Below, piece by piece: positions 44,903 to 57,215 of a stretch of 64,000 nt of DNA (position 1 is the stretch's first letter; every line of letters starts with the position of its first letter). The translations under genes were made by a program, and so were the position numbers. The notes beneath the pieces are model-generated. The model was not told the origin of the DNA. It did no database searches and was given only the letters and a program-made list of their open reading frames with translations. The stretch lies in the NCBI RefSeq assembly GCF_000004825.1, contig NW_008805068.1, positions 1,240,001-1,304,000 of the forward strand, given 5' to 3'. Source of the DNA: Heterostelium album PN500 (lineage: Eukaryota; Evosea; Eumycetozoa; Acytosteliales; Acytosteliaceae).

Positions 44903-47535
44903 ATGGATGTTCAACAACAACAACAACAACAAGGTGGAGGTCATGGACATCATCATGGTGGACACCATCACCACCACCACCATCATCATCACCATAATCA
45001 GCAACAGCAACAGCAATCATTAAAACGACAGATTAGAGGTGGTACAGAGAGTGACGACATTCTCGAAGTGATGCCAATCGGTGCAGGTGCTGAAGTAGGT
45101 AGATCTTGTGTACTCTTGAAATACAAAGGAAAGACAATCATGTTTGACTGTGGTGTGCATCCTGCATTCTCTGGAATGTCATCTCTACCTTTCTTTGACG
45201 AGATATCCGATGCATCGAAAATAGATTTATTATTGGTCAGTCAGTAATGTATCAAATTAGTAAACACACACATATAAAATCAATAATAATAATAATAATA
45301 CTAATCTTTAACATTATTTTGTGTAGTTTTCATTTGGATCATGCAGCAGCTTTACCGTATCTAGTTGAACATACGAATTTCGAAGGAAAGATATATATGA
45401 CACATCCAACGAAAGCAATCTACAAGATTTTGATGACCGATTATGTAAAGGTCAGTAGTATGACAGAGGAGATTCCATTCAACGATATAGATCTAAAGAA
45501 AAGCTCAGAGAAGATCGAACAGATAAAGTATCACGAGAAATTGGAACACAAAGGAATCAAGTTTTGTTGTTATAATGCTGGTCATGTATTGGGTGCTGCA
45601 ATGTTTATGATTGAAATTGCAGGTGTAAAAGTAAGGTTAAAAAGAAAACTTTTGAATCATTTCTTTAGATTATATATATATATAGATATACTAATACTAT
45701 TTATTGTTACTTAATAATACTCTAAAAGATATTATATACTGGAGATTTCTCAAGACAAGAAGATAGACATTTAATGGGTGCAGAGACACCACCGGTCAAT
45801 GTAGATATTCTAATCATTGAAAGTACGTATGGTGTGCAAGTTCACGAGCCGAGACTCGAGAGAGAGAAGCGATTCACTTCGTCGATACACGAGGTAGTTA
45901 AGCGTGGAGGTCGATGTCTGATTCCGGTGTTTGCGCTCGGAAGAGCACAAGAGTTGCTGTTGATTCTCGACGAATACTGGATTGCGCATCCAGAGCTACA
46001 GAAGATTCCGATCTACTACGCGAGTGCGCTGGCGCGTAAGTGCATGTCGGTCTACCAGACCTACATCAATATGATGAACGAGCGTATTCGTGCACAGTTT
46101 GACCTGTCGAATCCATTCAGTTTCAAACACATTGAGAACATCAGTGGAATCGAGCGATTCACTGACGACGGTCCGTGCGTGTTCATGGCGTCACCCGGTA
46201 TGTTGCAGTCGGGTCTGTCGAGACAGCTGTTCGAGCGGTGGTGTAGCGACAAGATGAATGGTGTCGTGATTCCCGGTTACAACGTCGAGGGTACGCTCGC
46301 CAAACATATCATGTCGGAGCCCGATGAAATTACAAGAACCGACGGTGTCAATGTTCCTCTCCACTTGACGGTGACCTACGTGTCGTTCTCTGCTCACTCT
46401 GACTTTCTCCAGACGTCAGAGTTCATCCAGGAGATTCATCCGCCACATGTGGTGCTGGTGCACGGTGACGCCAATGAGATGTCGCGTCTCAAGACATCGC
46501 TCATCGCCAAGTTCAAAACGATCAATATTATGACACCGAAAAATACTCATATCGTGCAAATGGAGTTCCGCGCGGAAAAGGTCGCCAAGATGTTGGGAGC
46601 GATCGCCGCCAACCCACCTCGCGAAAGCAAAAAGATTGCCGGTCTCCTCGTAACAAAAGATTTCACACACCACATCATTGCGCCCTCCGATTTACACAAC
46701 TACACCAACCTCAAGATCAACACCATCAAACAGAAACAAACCGTACCATTCGCACAAAAATATCTACTACTCTCCAGCACACTCGAACAACTCTATGATG
46801 AAATGGAAGAATCGAAAACAAAGGACGATAAACCAACTATTAAAGTAAGTTGTAATAATATAACCTTGTTTTTTTTAAAAACCAAAACAACAAATAACTA
46901 ATAATTATCTTTAGATATATGGATCTATTTTAATTACTTATAATGTAGGATCACATGTTACAATTGAATGGGATTCCAATCCAGTTACAGACATGGTGGC
47001 TGACTCTATTGTCGCTCTTATTATGCAGATCGAATCCAATCCATTTAGTTTGAGAGTAAAGTCATCTAAAGAGAACAATGGCGATATAATTTTGACAGAT
47101 GAACAATCTAGTAGTAGTGGAATTCCACTTGTAAAGATGGAGAAAGAGAACGAACAGGACGAAGAAGATCTTACGATTATGACAAAGTCAAGGAAGAAGA
47201 GCCAACAATTGACACTCCGCACCGAAATTATGACTATGCTCTCCAAACAATTCTCTGAACTCAAACCGGATCAAGACGACCCGCTTTTAATGCACTTGCA
47301 CATCGATGACGATAAATCGGCATCCATTCACCTCGAAACCCTTAAAGTACACTCCAACACACCAGAACTCAAGACTCAAATCGAAAAAGCAATCCGACGT
47401 ATCTCATTGGCCGTACACCCAATTTCATTCAACATCAATCCATATCTAAACAATAACAATAACAACAATCATTCAACAACCAACCAAACAAACACCACTT
47501 TAGATATCAAAAATAGAAATTTCATAGATATTTAA
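44903..47535 (+). CDS. cpsf3: cleavage and polyadenylation endonuclease CPSF73
   Basis: Four exons: 44903-45243, 45327-45630, 45729-46844 and 46915-47535; 793 residues. The unusual N-terminal tail of Gln, Gly and His runs (residues 4-38) precedes the metallo-beta-lactamase/beta-CASP core. Catalytic motifs are complete: the HxHxDH site (spliced as SHFHLDHAA), NAGHVLGAAM, YTGDFSRQEDRH, and in the beta-CASP part VFALGRAQELL, VIPGYNVEGTLAK and SFSAHSDF...VLVHGD. CPSF73 is the nuclease that cuts pre-mRNA at the poly(A) site. The C-terminal domain is longer, with KSRKKSQQ and Asn repeats. Fip1 of the same machine is at 15808. Confidence 0.97.
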
Positions 47536-49579
47536 GTTTGATTACCAATAAAAACAAAATGTTTGACGATGATCATCGGTTCCAAAACTCTTTTCCTATT
47601 TTTTTATCATAATTTTTGTTTTCTGTGCAAGGATTTCAGCAAAATTATCGCAAAAACCTAAAACTTGATTAAATATTTAGAATTTTTTAAAAAATAAACT
47701 GCAAACTCATTTATATTTAATCTTTAAGATTTACCCATTTTTATTTTAATAAAGACTCTTAGCTCAAATTGTAAGTACCAACAAAAAAAAGATATTGTTA
47801 GCAACATCAAGATCCACTATGTTCAAAAGGAAAAAAAAACAATGTTTTAAAAAATTACAATCAAAAAAAAAATAAAATCATGTCCAAAAACAATCATCAT
47901 ACAAAAAAATAGTGAACACTACATTTGTATGTTGTGTTACTATTTATGTGATTGTGTTGTCTTTTTAAATGATATATTAAATTGTTTATTTTTAATAGAA
48001 ATACTCTATCGATGTAGAGTTAGAGTTATCAAATAGTATTACCTATTACATATCATCCCCACATCCTCACACCCACTATCACTCACACAATGTGCAAAAA
48101 CAAAAAAAAAAAACAATATATGTAACTACACGACATGTTTATGAACTGTGGTTGCCAATGAAATCACTCGTTAAGAAAAAAGTATTGAAGTGATAATGTA
48201 CAAAAAGAAACAACAAATTCTCATAAGTAATTTTGATTACACATTTATTTGTATTTCTATTTAGAAACTTTGTTATATCTTGTTTATCATCATTATTAGA
48301 TTACCATCATCAAACTTGTTATTTAGAATTATATTATTTAGATTCACTTTGTATTTAAAGTTTAAACTAATTCTATAAATTAAATCATAATCACAAATAA
48401 TAATTCCACATATCATCAAATAAAATACCGTTATATGACCAGAAATTAAAAAAAAAAAACTGGTATGTTTATATTATTTCAATGGTGAAAGTTAGAGGTG
48501 GGCTTTTTATGGACAAAACACATTAATTTTGACCAAACAAAAAAAATCGGGAACAAACAAATTCGGAAAGTTTGTTTTTTTTCATTGATCAATTTTTATT
48601 ATAATTTTATTTGTTTATTGTTTAGGCAAAATTCGGTGCCTTGTTTTTTTTTGGCATTTTTTTTTTAATTCAACAATTTTATGCAATGCTTGGTGGAAAA
48701 TGCCACTGAAATCTGAGATGAACGAGGCTTCACCACACAAACACAATCATAAACAAAATCATAATTAAACAAAATCAAAGTCCAACAAAAAACAAATTGT
48801 TAACCAAATTATTATCATTTCCACTAGTTTCCATATTCAACAAAATTTATTAATTGATCATCATTATTAAAAACCAACCAAATATATATATATATATTTT
48901 TTAACATTTGTAGAAACACTTGGAGTAAAGACCAAAGTTAAACTGTAAATATCTGTTTTATAGCGAATACATTTAAATGTATGATTGATTGATTGATCAT
49001 AAACACCACCGATCAATAATCACTATTTATAAAACAATCTAATCAAACATTTCAAAGATTTTGATAATCTAAACAACGCTACAACTCATGCGCTTCTGAT
49101 ATACACTATCCAAAAGTAACACACATATCACATACCCAATAATCATATTAATATGTCATTTAAATTCACATTATCTCAAGAAATTTTAAAAAATTTTAAA
49201 AAAAAAAACAAATCATTTTTTTTTCACTTTTAGATCAAAAAACACCCCATTTCAGTGAAACCACAAACATACCTCTTGGCTAGATTGCAATTTACAACAA
49301 TAGTGGAGGGGTGATTTGTGTTGGGTGATGAGGTTCTTGAACCTTCTCATGATTAAATTAATCATTTCTGATCCCAATAACAACCTTCTTCTTATTCTGT
49401 CATATTACGTTTTACTTTATTTTTAAACTGTAATTTCTTATATATATTTTAGAATCATTAATGCTTCCCTTTAATTAATCCTCTCGACAACAACAACAGA
49501 AACAACAAAACAACATCAACTAAACTTTTAAACATCTTTCCAAATCTTTTTTAAAGTATACTTTAATATTTGCTAAAAA

Positions 49580-49614
49580 GCATCTGTTTTTGTTTTTTGT
49601 TTTTAAACAGATGC
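49580..49614. repeat. perfect hairpin, 10-bp stem and T-rich loop
   Basis: GCATCTGTTT (49580-49589) pairs exactly with AAACAGATGC (49605-49614) across a 15-base T/G loop. It could act as a transcription end or a foldback; no gene ends nearby. Confidence 0.7.
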
Positions 49615-50058
49615 ACATCAACACACACCTTGAACTTTGTTTGCAAACATATGCAATCAAAATCGTGATGGATAAATTTTAAACAACATTTATCTTTTTA
49701 TTTTAAGTTTATTTTAAAAATCATTAACACATTGGTCATTTTATATTCTTCTCTATACAATTTCTAAAATTTTATCAATATAGATAATTAATTAACAACA
49801 AAACATATTATATATATTAGTTCAAAGGTAAAGAGGTAAACCATCAAGCTACAAACATCAATTTAGTTTCATCATTATGTAAGTAATCTAGATTTCAATT
49901 CTACAACATTCAGTAACCATATTTGGTTTGGATTTGTAATCTTTTGTTATATTAAAAAAAATCATTTTAGAATGAATTCTCTATATTCCTTAAATGTCTT
50001 TTGCCTAATTTAAATGACCAGTCATTTTTAATATTCCAATATTTCTTTATATGGATAT

Positions 50059-50080
50059 ACTACTGTTAATTAACAGTAGT
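50059..50080. repeat. perfect 22-bp palindrome
   Basis: ACTACTGTTAA followed directly by TTAACAGTAGT, its exact reverse complement. No loop, so a dimeric protein site is more likely than an RNA hairpin. Function unknown. Confidence 0.75.
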
Positions 50081-52966
50081 CATATTAATATTATTTTCGT
50101 ATGTGTTATTATTATTGTTGTTGTTGTTGATTAGTACTGGCAATAATAATAAACAGATTGAAAACATTCATCTGATAAAACAAACATGCTTTTGTCGATG
50201 ATCATTACAATACTCTCCTCACATCACGCCACCTGACAGATCAGTTTTTATTTGTTTCTGACAGCAATCACATATCTCCTGTTGAACAACAATTATAACT
50301 CTCAACTCCTATAGACAAACTAGGTATCCAGTTGGATTCTCGTTGTTGGTGATTTCATACAATCTATCCTTTTATTTATCCTTCACCCATCCATTCCATA
50401 AACGGTTTAAACTTCCTTAAGAATCAAAATCTTTTGGCAAAACAAACACTCTGCCAACCAATTTTATTAACATTTTCATGATATGACAAAACTCTGACTG
50501 CTTCCGCTTTTGTTCCAAAACTTCATTTTATATGATCAGATAATTAAATCTATCTATCTATATATAATGCAGTGTGTTATTGTTATTGGTATATAAATTC
50601 TATTATAAAACATATATCACATAACAACCACCACCACTACTGTCAATTTCACTTTTATACACTCACACAAAACAACATCGTACACAGAAAATGAATTTAT
50701 TTTCAAATTCAAATCTTGAATTCATTTTATCTGTTAGTGTATATGTTGGGTTGGATGTATTCATGTTTAATAATTCACTGACAAATATACAAATAAAAAC
50801 CATTCATCATCTTATCTAAAGATGTTTTCGTTTGTTCTTCCAAAAAGTGTTGTTTAATATTTTAAATGTCATGTGTGTGTGTAAGTGTGTGTGTGTGTTG
50901 GTTTTTCATCAATAGAACATTTTTTATATATCTATTAATATGAAAAACTTACTTCTTAATATATTTTTAAAATCAAATAAGACTATAGTTGTTATTCTTG
51001 GTTTTGTATTATTTGTATTATTTTTGTTTCTAATTACAATTACAATTTTTTTATTTTATATGTGTGTGTTTGTTGGTCATTCATGATTTTATTATTTATA
51101 TATATAATAAGATAAAGGAGGTGGTTGGCTGCCAATTTGTTGATTTGGTGTGTTGTTTGTGTTAGTGAATTAGTGTATGAGGTTGACCATGACATTGATG
51201 TTGATGGCCAAACCGTTGGAGATGTTAAGAGTTGTGGTGTTTATTTTATTTTTTAGTGCTGCAGTATCGATATTGAGATATCATATCACAAACACCAATC
51301 ATAACAACAACAACAACAAATTTGGAAAGAGAAGTAAGCAGTGGAGTTATGCATATTTACACACAACACACAAACACACACAAACAGAAATCAATGTCTG
51401 TCTATCAATTTGACTGTATATATGTTTCATTTTTTTTTTTGTTTTTAACAAAAAGTAATGAATGTTAGGCATGAATGTAATTATTTCATACATTTCCTAT
51501 AATCCTTCCCTGCCTGTTTTATTACAAAACAAATATTATATTTAGTATAGTGTTGTATTTACACTTTAGATATTCTCTTGTTTTTTTTTCCCTAATCCTT
51601 TCTTTCATCATTTCGCGAATTGTAAATTTGTCATTCTCAAACATTTCAAATATCATCCTCATCATCACCATCCTCATCATCATCAGACACTGGCGTGACT
51701 GCTGTCAAGCATTACATTTAATTAAACCACAATGTCTTGTCCATACAGACCTCTTGGCTAGCCTTTTTGCTTCACTACAAATTCACAACTATTAACCAAA
51801 AAAACAACTAAAATTACAGCAGTTGTCTTATTTGTCGTGCAAAGCGAAACAGTCGTGTGATATCAACTCTCTATCATAATCAAACATATTATAATCCACC
51901 CACATTGTTCCAACCTATTGGTCTATTGACAGACCTCTTTTTTAAAAACACAATTTAGAGTGATTGGAAAAAACAATTACTTTAATTGCTTAAAAACCAA
52001 CACAATATTTAACATATATAAAAAACCACCAAACAACAGCACCATCTCTCATTTATTCTCTGTTGTCTGAATCAGTAGTAATCATTTACATCAAAAAACA
52101 ACCACAACCCACACACAAAACACCAAAAAAAAACACACACTAAAAAAAAAAAAAAAAAAAACACTCATCACAAACCCTAATTCTTTCTTTTCTTTCTACT
52201 GCAAACATATAAACAATTAGTATAACACAAACACTACTTTAGTTATTCAATACAAGTCCTCTTTTTATATATAATTGTATAATAATTAACTAGTTATCAA
52301 TTCAATTTGTTTTGTTCCATCATTCATCCATCCAATCCCTCCAATCCAATCCATTTCTCAAATCCACTCAAACAATCTTAATTCTAAACCAAAATATGAA
52401 ATAACTCACTCTTGACTTTGTTTGTCTTACCTGTGCCATCTATCTTTCCCACCCATCATTTCTTTTTTTTTTTAAAAAAAAGGAAACAATTAATATTTAT
52501 TTAATTTCTAATATCTATAAACCATCTTTATTTATTTATTTTAATCAATAATTAATCATTCAACCAACAACAACAACATCATCAATCATTTTTATTTTTA
52601 TATTTTAAAAAAATAAGCCCTATTTATTTTCATTCAATTTTGATTTCAAATTTCTATAGAATTGTATCCCACCAATCATAGCTATATTTCATTTTTCATT
52701 TATATTTTTGGTATACTAAAACATATCAGAACTATAGTTGTTGTTTCTCCTAAGCTTATGTTCATATTTTTATTTTAGTTTCCACAACAAACTTTTTTTT
52801 TATTTCATTGTTGTTTATTTTTTTTATTTATTATTTTAGAAACATTTTTATTTATTTATTTATCGTTTTTTATTAATAAATTTATTTTATTTATACAGTG
52901 TGATGGTGAACATATTTAATTGTTAAAATTATTTATAATAATACTTGACATTTAAAAATAATAATT

Positions 52967-54707
52967 ATGGCGACTAATTCAAACTATCTATCTGGATCTG
53001 CCGACGCTGTCGTTGTCTCTGCACAAGATGCCGCCAACAGTAGAACCAAACCGGTATCGCCAAAGAAGATTCTGATCCAAAAGTATCACGAGGATCTCGA
53101 GGCTCTGATGATCAGAAACTACTCTTCTCGTCTATTTCTGACATGGATCTACAAGAACTCTAGTCCACCAGTGCTCACACCCATTCCAAATATCAATATT
53201 ACAATGCCATCACCTTTGTCACTCCCATTATTTATTCACCAGCAACAACAACCAAACAACTTTACTACCGATACCAACAAAATACTTTCTCCACTTACCA
53301 CACCACTCGCTGATATCGAGAGATACATCAATCGATTGTTGGACACCATCTCGAATGTGATCCATTTCTTCTATGTCCAGAACTGCAAGAGACACACCGA
53401 GTTGGTACAACAACAATTCAAAAACAATCCAAATCATATTTTTAACAAACAAAACAAAACAATTCACAGCAACATCAACAATAGTAATAATAATACCGAT
53501 TACAACTCGATCTTTGTTGGTTGCATATACTATGCAGATCTCTTTGTCAGAAAGAATAGCAAGTCTTCCATTTCCATTTTAGATATTTTAATTACAAGGT
53601 AATTATCAAAAACAAATAATAATTAATAAGTAATCACTGTTTTTTTAATAATTATTTTTTTTTAAAAAAAAAAACATCATGGTATTATTATTATTATTAT
53701 TACTATCTATTTAAATATCTTGTAGTATTATAATCACAATTAAGATGTGGATTGAAGAAAAGATGAGTGTCAATAAGTATATGTCCAAGATTTTCGGAAT
53801 CTCGTTGGCACATATCAACCAACAAGAAATCAACTTTTTGAAATCGATCGACTATCAAATCTATCTTCATGAAAAAGATATTAAATTATTCACCGATATA
53901 ATCCACAAATCATCTGTACAAAAATCATCAAATGAAAATGATCAACAAACTAACAATAATACCAGTAGTAATAACAATATACCAAATAATATAACACAAT
54001 CGAATAATAATAACTCATTAAAATGTATAAACAATAATAATAATGATAATACTTCATCAGTACCATCACAATCAGCATCAAATACACCAGTACTATCACA
54101 ATCGTCTGGATCCACTACCACCACCTGTATTATAATTTCACCGGATATCAGATCGTCTTCATCCTCACCTTCCATTGCACAACCATCTTTAACATCATCT
54201 TCGTCATCGTGTTTGACAACGCCAACCATCAGATATAATAATAATCATTATCATCATCAACATATTTCGTCATCTGCATCTGCATCTGCATCGCTATCAC
54301 CCATCTCCATTGTACCATCTTCACCAAATACACCACAACATATATCAAAGCAGTCAGCATTGCTACAACCATCAACATCAAACAAAAGAAAACCTCTATT
54401 CCAAAATATAACTTCAACACCAAACAAACTAGAATCATATACACAACAACCAAACTTAAAAGTAAACACACCTACTACTACACTTGTTCTTTGTTCAACA
54501 AGACACACACCAAACAACATCAACAACAACAATAATAATAATAATCATAACAACAATATTATAATTACGAACAAATCAAACGACTTGCTCAATAATAATA
54601 ATAATAACAATAATATAAACACAAGCAATGAAGAAGATGAAGACTATTATAATTTCGATATCATTGAAGAACCAAGAAAAAGAATAAAAGAGATTGTATC
54701 CTTTTAG
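52967..54707 (+). CDS. PHO80-like cyclin with Asn/Ser-rich tail
   Basis: Two exons: 52967-53598 and 53726-54707; 537 residues. A PCL/PHO80-type cyclin box is recognisable: SIFVGCIYYADLFVRKNS, then across the splice LDILITSIIITIKMWIEEK, MSVNKYMSKIFGISLAHINQ and EINFLKSIDYQIYLHEKD. The start of the box (ADIERYINRLLDTISNVIHFF) is separated by about 55 residues of Gln/Asn-rich insert. The last 250 residues are Asn, Ser and Thr-rich low complexity. Such cyclins bind Pho85/CDK5-type kinases; the partner here is unknown. The 5.4 kb upstream gap suggests a large regulatory region. Confidence 0.82.
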
Positions 54708-54762
54708 ATCAAAATATTTAAATAAATAAAATATAAATATATTTATAAAAAAAACCAACAAC

Positions 54763-54873
54763 AAATTTTTAATATTTACAAATAATAATGAAAAGTTTAG
54801 CATCAAGAATAGAAGCTGGAATTGAACATATGAATCATTACAAAGATTACTAACATCACATAAGCATAACATC
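54763..54873 (+). pseudogene. truncated copy of nse2 upstream DNA and exon 1
   Basis: This matches 19823-19944: AAATTTTTAATATTTA, AATAATA, then GAATAGAAG and near the end ATCATTACAAAGATT[A/G]CTAACATCACATAAGCATAACATC. It starts upstream of the NSE2 start codon, keeps an ATG, and stops matching inside exon 1. Internal length changes put the frame out, so it reaches a stop after about 20 codons. Inclusion of upstream DNA argues for a DNA-level duplication, not a processed copy. Confidence 0.75.
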
Positions 54874-55299
54874 TGTTTTATTTTTTGTACACGTGTAATT
54901 TATTAATACCAATAGTATTAATTTTATTGATAATGAATATGATAATTCTGGTGTCTGTACAAAAGAACGGAACATTAATCGATTGACGAGATTTATTCTG
55001 TTCTGTTCTGGTATTTTCTTCAATCTATTCGATTTTTTATATCATTTAATTTGGGGTATAAAAATCAAAAGCGGGTGAAATTTCACACCCCATTAAGAAG
55101 AGAAAGAAAATTCTGATGGAAGATTTTGACAACAACAAATTTGTTTGTTCATTTTTTTTGTCATTCCTATAAATAAATTGAAAATATCATATCATTTTTA
55201 CCAAAATTCACAATATATATTAAAGTTTTAATCTCCTATATCTAATAAACATATTTATTATTTATTATCTATAATCTATTCACACATTCTTAAACTAAA
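54874..55299. promoter_or_regulatory. intergenic region upstream of O-methyltransferase gene
   Basis: 426 bp; contains a less AT-rich patch (about 55055-55095, GGGTGAAATTTCACACCCC) that can pair as GGGTG/CACCC around GAAATTT. Presumed promoter. Confidence 0.4.
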
Positions 55300-57215
55300 A
55301 TGCCAAACCCATTAGAATTAAAGACTGACGTTAGTGGTACTGTCTATGAGTATGTTCTCCAATATGGAACACGTCTTAACCCAATCCAAAAGGAATTAGT
55401 TGAGTGTAAGTGTTAATAATTAAAATAGCTGGTTGCTTTAAACTAAATGAATATATTCTAATACAATCTTTTTTTTGATTCTTATCTCTAAATTGTAAAC
55501 TATCAACCACCTCTTAGTTACCAATGCCAGAGTTGAAAGAGCACAAATGTATGTATTTTCATTATCATCATCATCATCATCATTTTTATCATCAACAACA
55601 ACAACAATAATAATAATAGCAACAATGTCATTTACAATGTATACATACTCTATTTATTCATTGAACTTGTTCTTGTTGTTAAGCTATATCATTTCGATAA
55701 TAAACAAAACATTTTATTTTAAAAAAAAAAGAAGAAATTATTTTATTTTATTATATTTTATTTTTAAATTGTTAAATTGATAATGATTATCACAATCAAT
55801 ATCTATTGATTCGTTCAAACTTACTAAACTATTTAAACTTAGGTTGACTACTTACGATCAAAGCCAATTCTTCCAATTCTTGGTTAGAATCCTTAATGCA
55901 AAGAATACAATCGATGTTGGTGTATTCACTGGTATGAGTTCATTGACTGTTGCATTGGCACTTCCAGAAGATGTAAGTAACATGTGTGCACATCATTCTC
56001 TTTCTCATTTCCCATTATTATTATAACTATCTTTAAAGATATCTTTTTTGAAAATATCTATTTATCTTTTCATAAAAATCATCAAAACCTTTGCAGATAT
56101 TATGATATATCATACCATATCGGACATGATATCATAGCTAAAACTTTGTTTTATTTCATTTTAGCAAATCAAACCAAACTAAACTACAATATCAACCCAT
56201 CACCACCTTTCTGTTTTATTTGATCCTACCACTTTAACAAATTAAAAGATTTTTATCTTTTTTTTTTTTTTTTGTCCAGTGTTTAAACAAAAATATCTAT
56301 TTTTTTTTTTTTTTTTAATTGATTTCCATTACAACTCCACCTAATCAGCACACACATTTATCTTATCACCACACCTCAAACCACCACCTCATTTATTTAT
56401 CTGATAATTGATAATCAAACAAGTGAAATCCCAGCTCCTCTACCTGGGAACATCAAATCATTTTTTAGATTTTTGTTTTTTTTTTTTTTTCGTGTTAGAA
56501 AATGTCACACCCTCTGATTTTAGGACCATTTCACCTCGATTTAAGGAGATTAGCCCACCCCAATAATTATAATAATCATTTAAAATATAACGAGCAGAAT
56601 GATAAACCACCACTTTCGTTTTATTTGTTCTCTCTTCTTTTACACCTGATTATTGCGTAAACCGTTTGCAGATCTTTTGTTTTATTAACTTTGTTCGGTT
56701 TGTTAATTTAGGGAAAGGTCATTGCCTGTGATGTGTCCACTGAGTACACCCAACACGCCAAGCAGTTCTGGGAGAAAGCTGGTGTAAGCAATAAGATAGA
56801 TCTCATTATCCAACCAGCTGCACAAACTCTTCAGAAACTCATTGATGACGGCAGAGAGGGTACCTTTGATTTTATGTTTATCGATGCCGACAAGACCAGC
56901 TATGACACCTACTATGAACTTGGTCTAAAATTAATCAGAAAGGGTGGTGTAATTGCTTTCGATAACGTATTGCAACACGGAAGAGTTATCAATGGTATGT
57001 AACTTTATAATTGGTTGATCGATTAGATTTTTTAAATTTTTAAACTAACAACAACTCACCATTTACAATTTTAAATTTTTGTAGAAGCTGAAATTGCTGC
57101 ATCGACCGATGTTCAAGCTATTGTGGCCTTAAATAAAAAGATTCATACAGATAATAGAGTTCATATTAGTATGATCCCAGTTGCTGACGGTATAACCTTG
57201 GTAACCAAAGCCTAA
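55300..57215 (+). CDS. class I SAM-dependent O-methyltransferase (caffeoyl-CoA OMT family)
   Basis: Five exons: 55300-55405, 55518-55548, 55843-55972, 56712-56994 and 57085-57215; 226 residues, the usual length for this family. Motif I is TIDVGVFTGMSSLTVALALP, VIACDVS follows, the metal-binding Asp pair lies in MFIDADKTSYDTYYE, and AFDNVLQHGRV supplies the second metal ligand region. It ends HISMIPVADGITLVTKA as in CCoAOMT-like enzymes. Cation-dependent methylation of a catechol-type hydroxyl is the family reaction; the substrate is unknown. Intron 2 (294 bp) and intron 3 (739 bp) are far longer than others in the window, while exon 2 is only 31 bp. Confidence 0.9.

Larger units (their letters stand above)
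47536..52966. other. 5.4 kb gene-free stretch
   Basis: No convincing coding frame on either strand. It is very AT-rich, with A/T runs, ACACAC/CAACAA patches and a GT run at 50871-50900. It contains two perfect inverted repeats (49580-49614 and 50059-50080) and a 13-base word ACCTCTTGGCTAG at about 49272 and 51749. The downstream part should include regulatory DNA of the cyclin gene at 52967. No tRNA, rRNA or mobile element recognised. Confidence 0.6.

Noticed and set aside
51177-51413. 78-codon plus-strand frame with a hydrophobic N-terminus in the gene desert
   Set aside because: Composition follows the local CAACAA/ACACAC repeats, there are no splice or family signals, and the C-terminal half is simple sequence.
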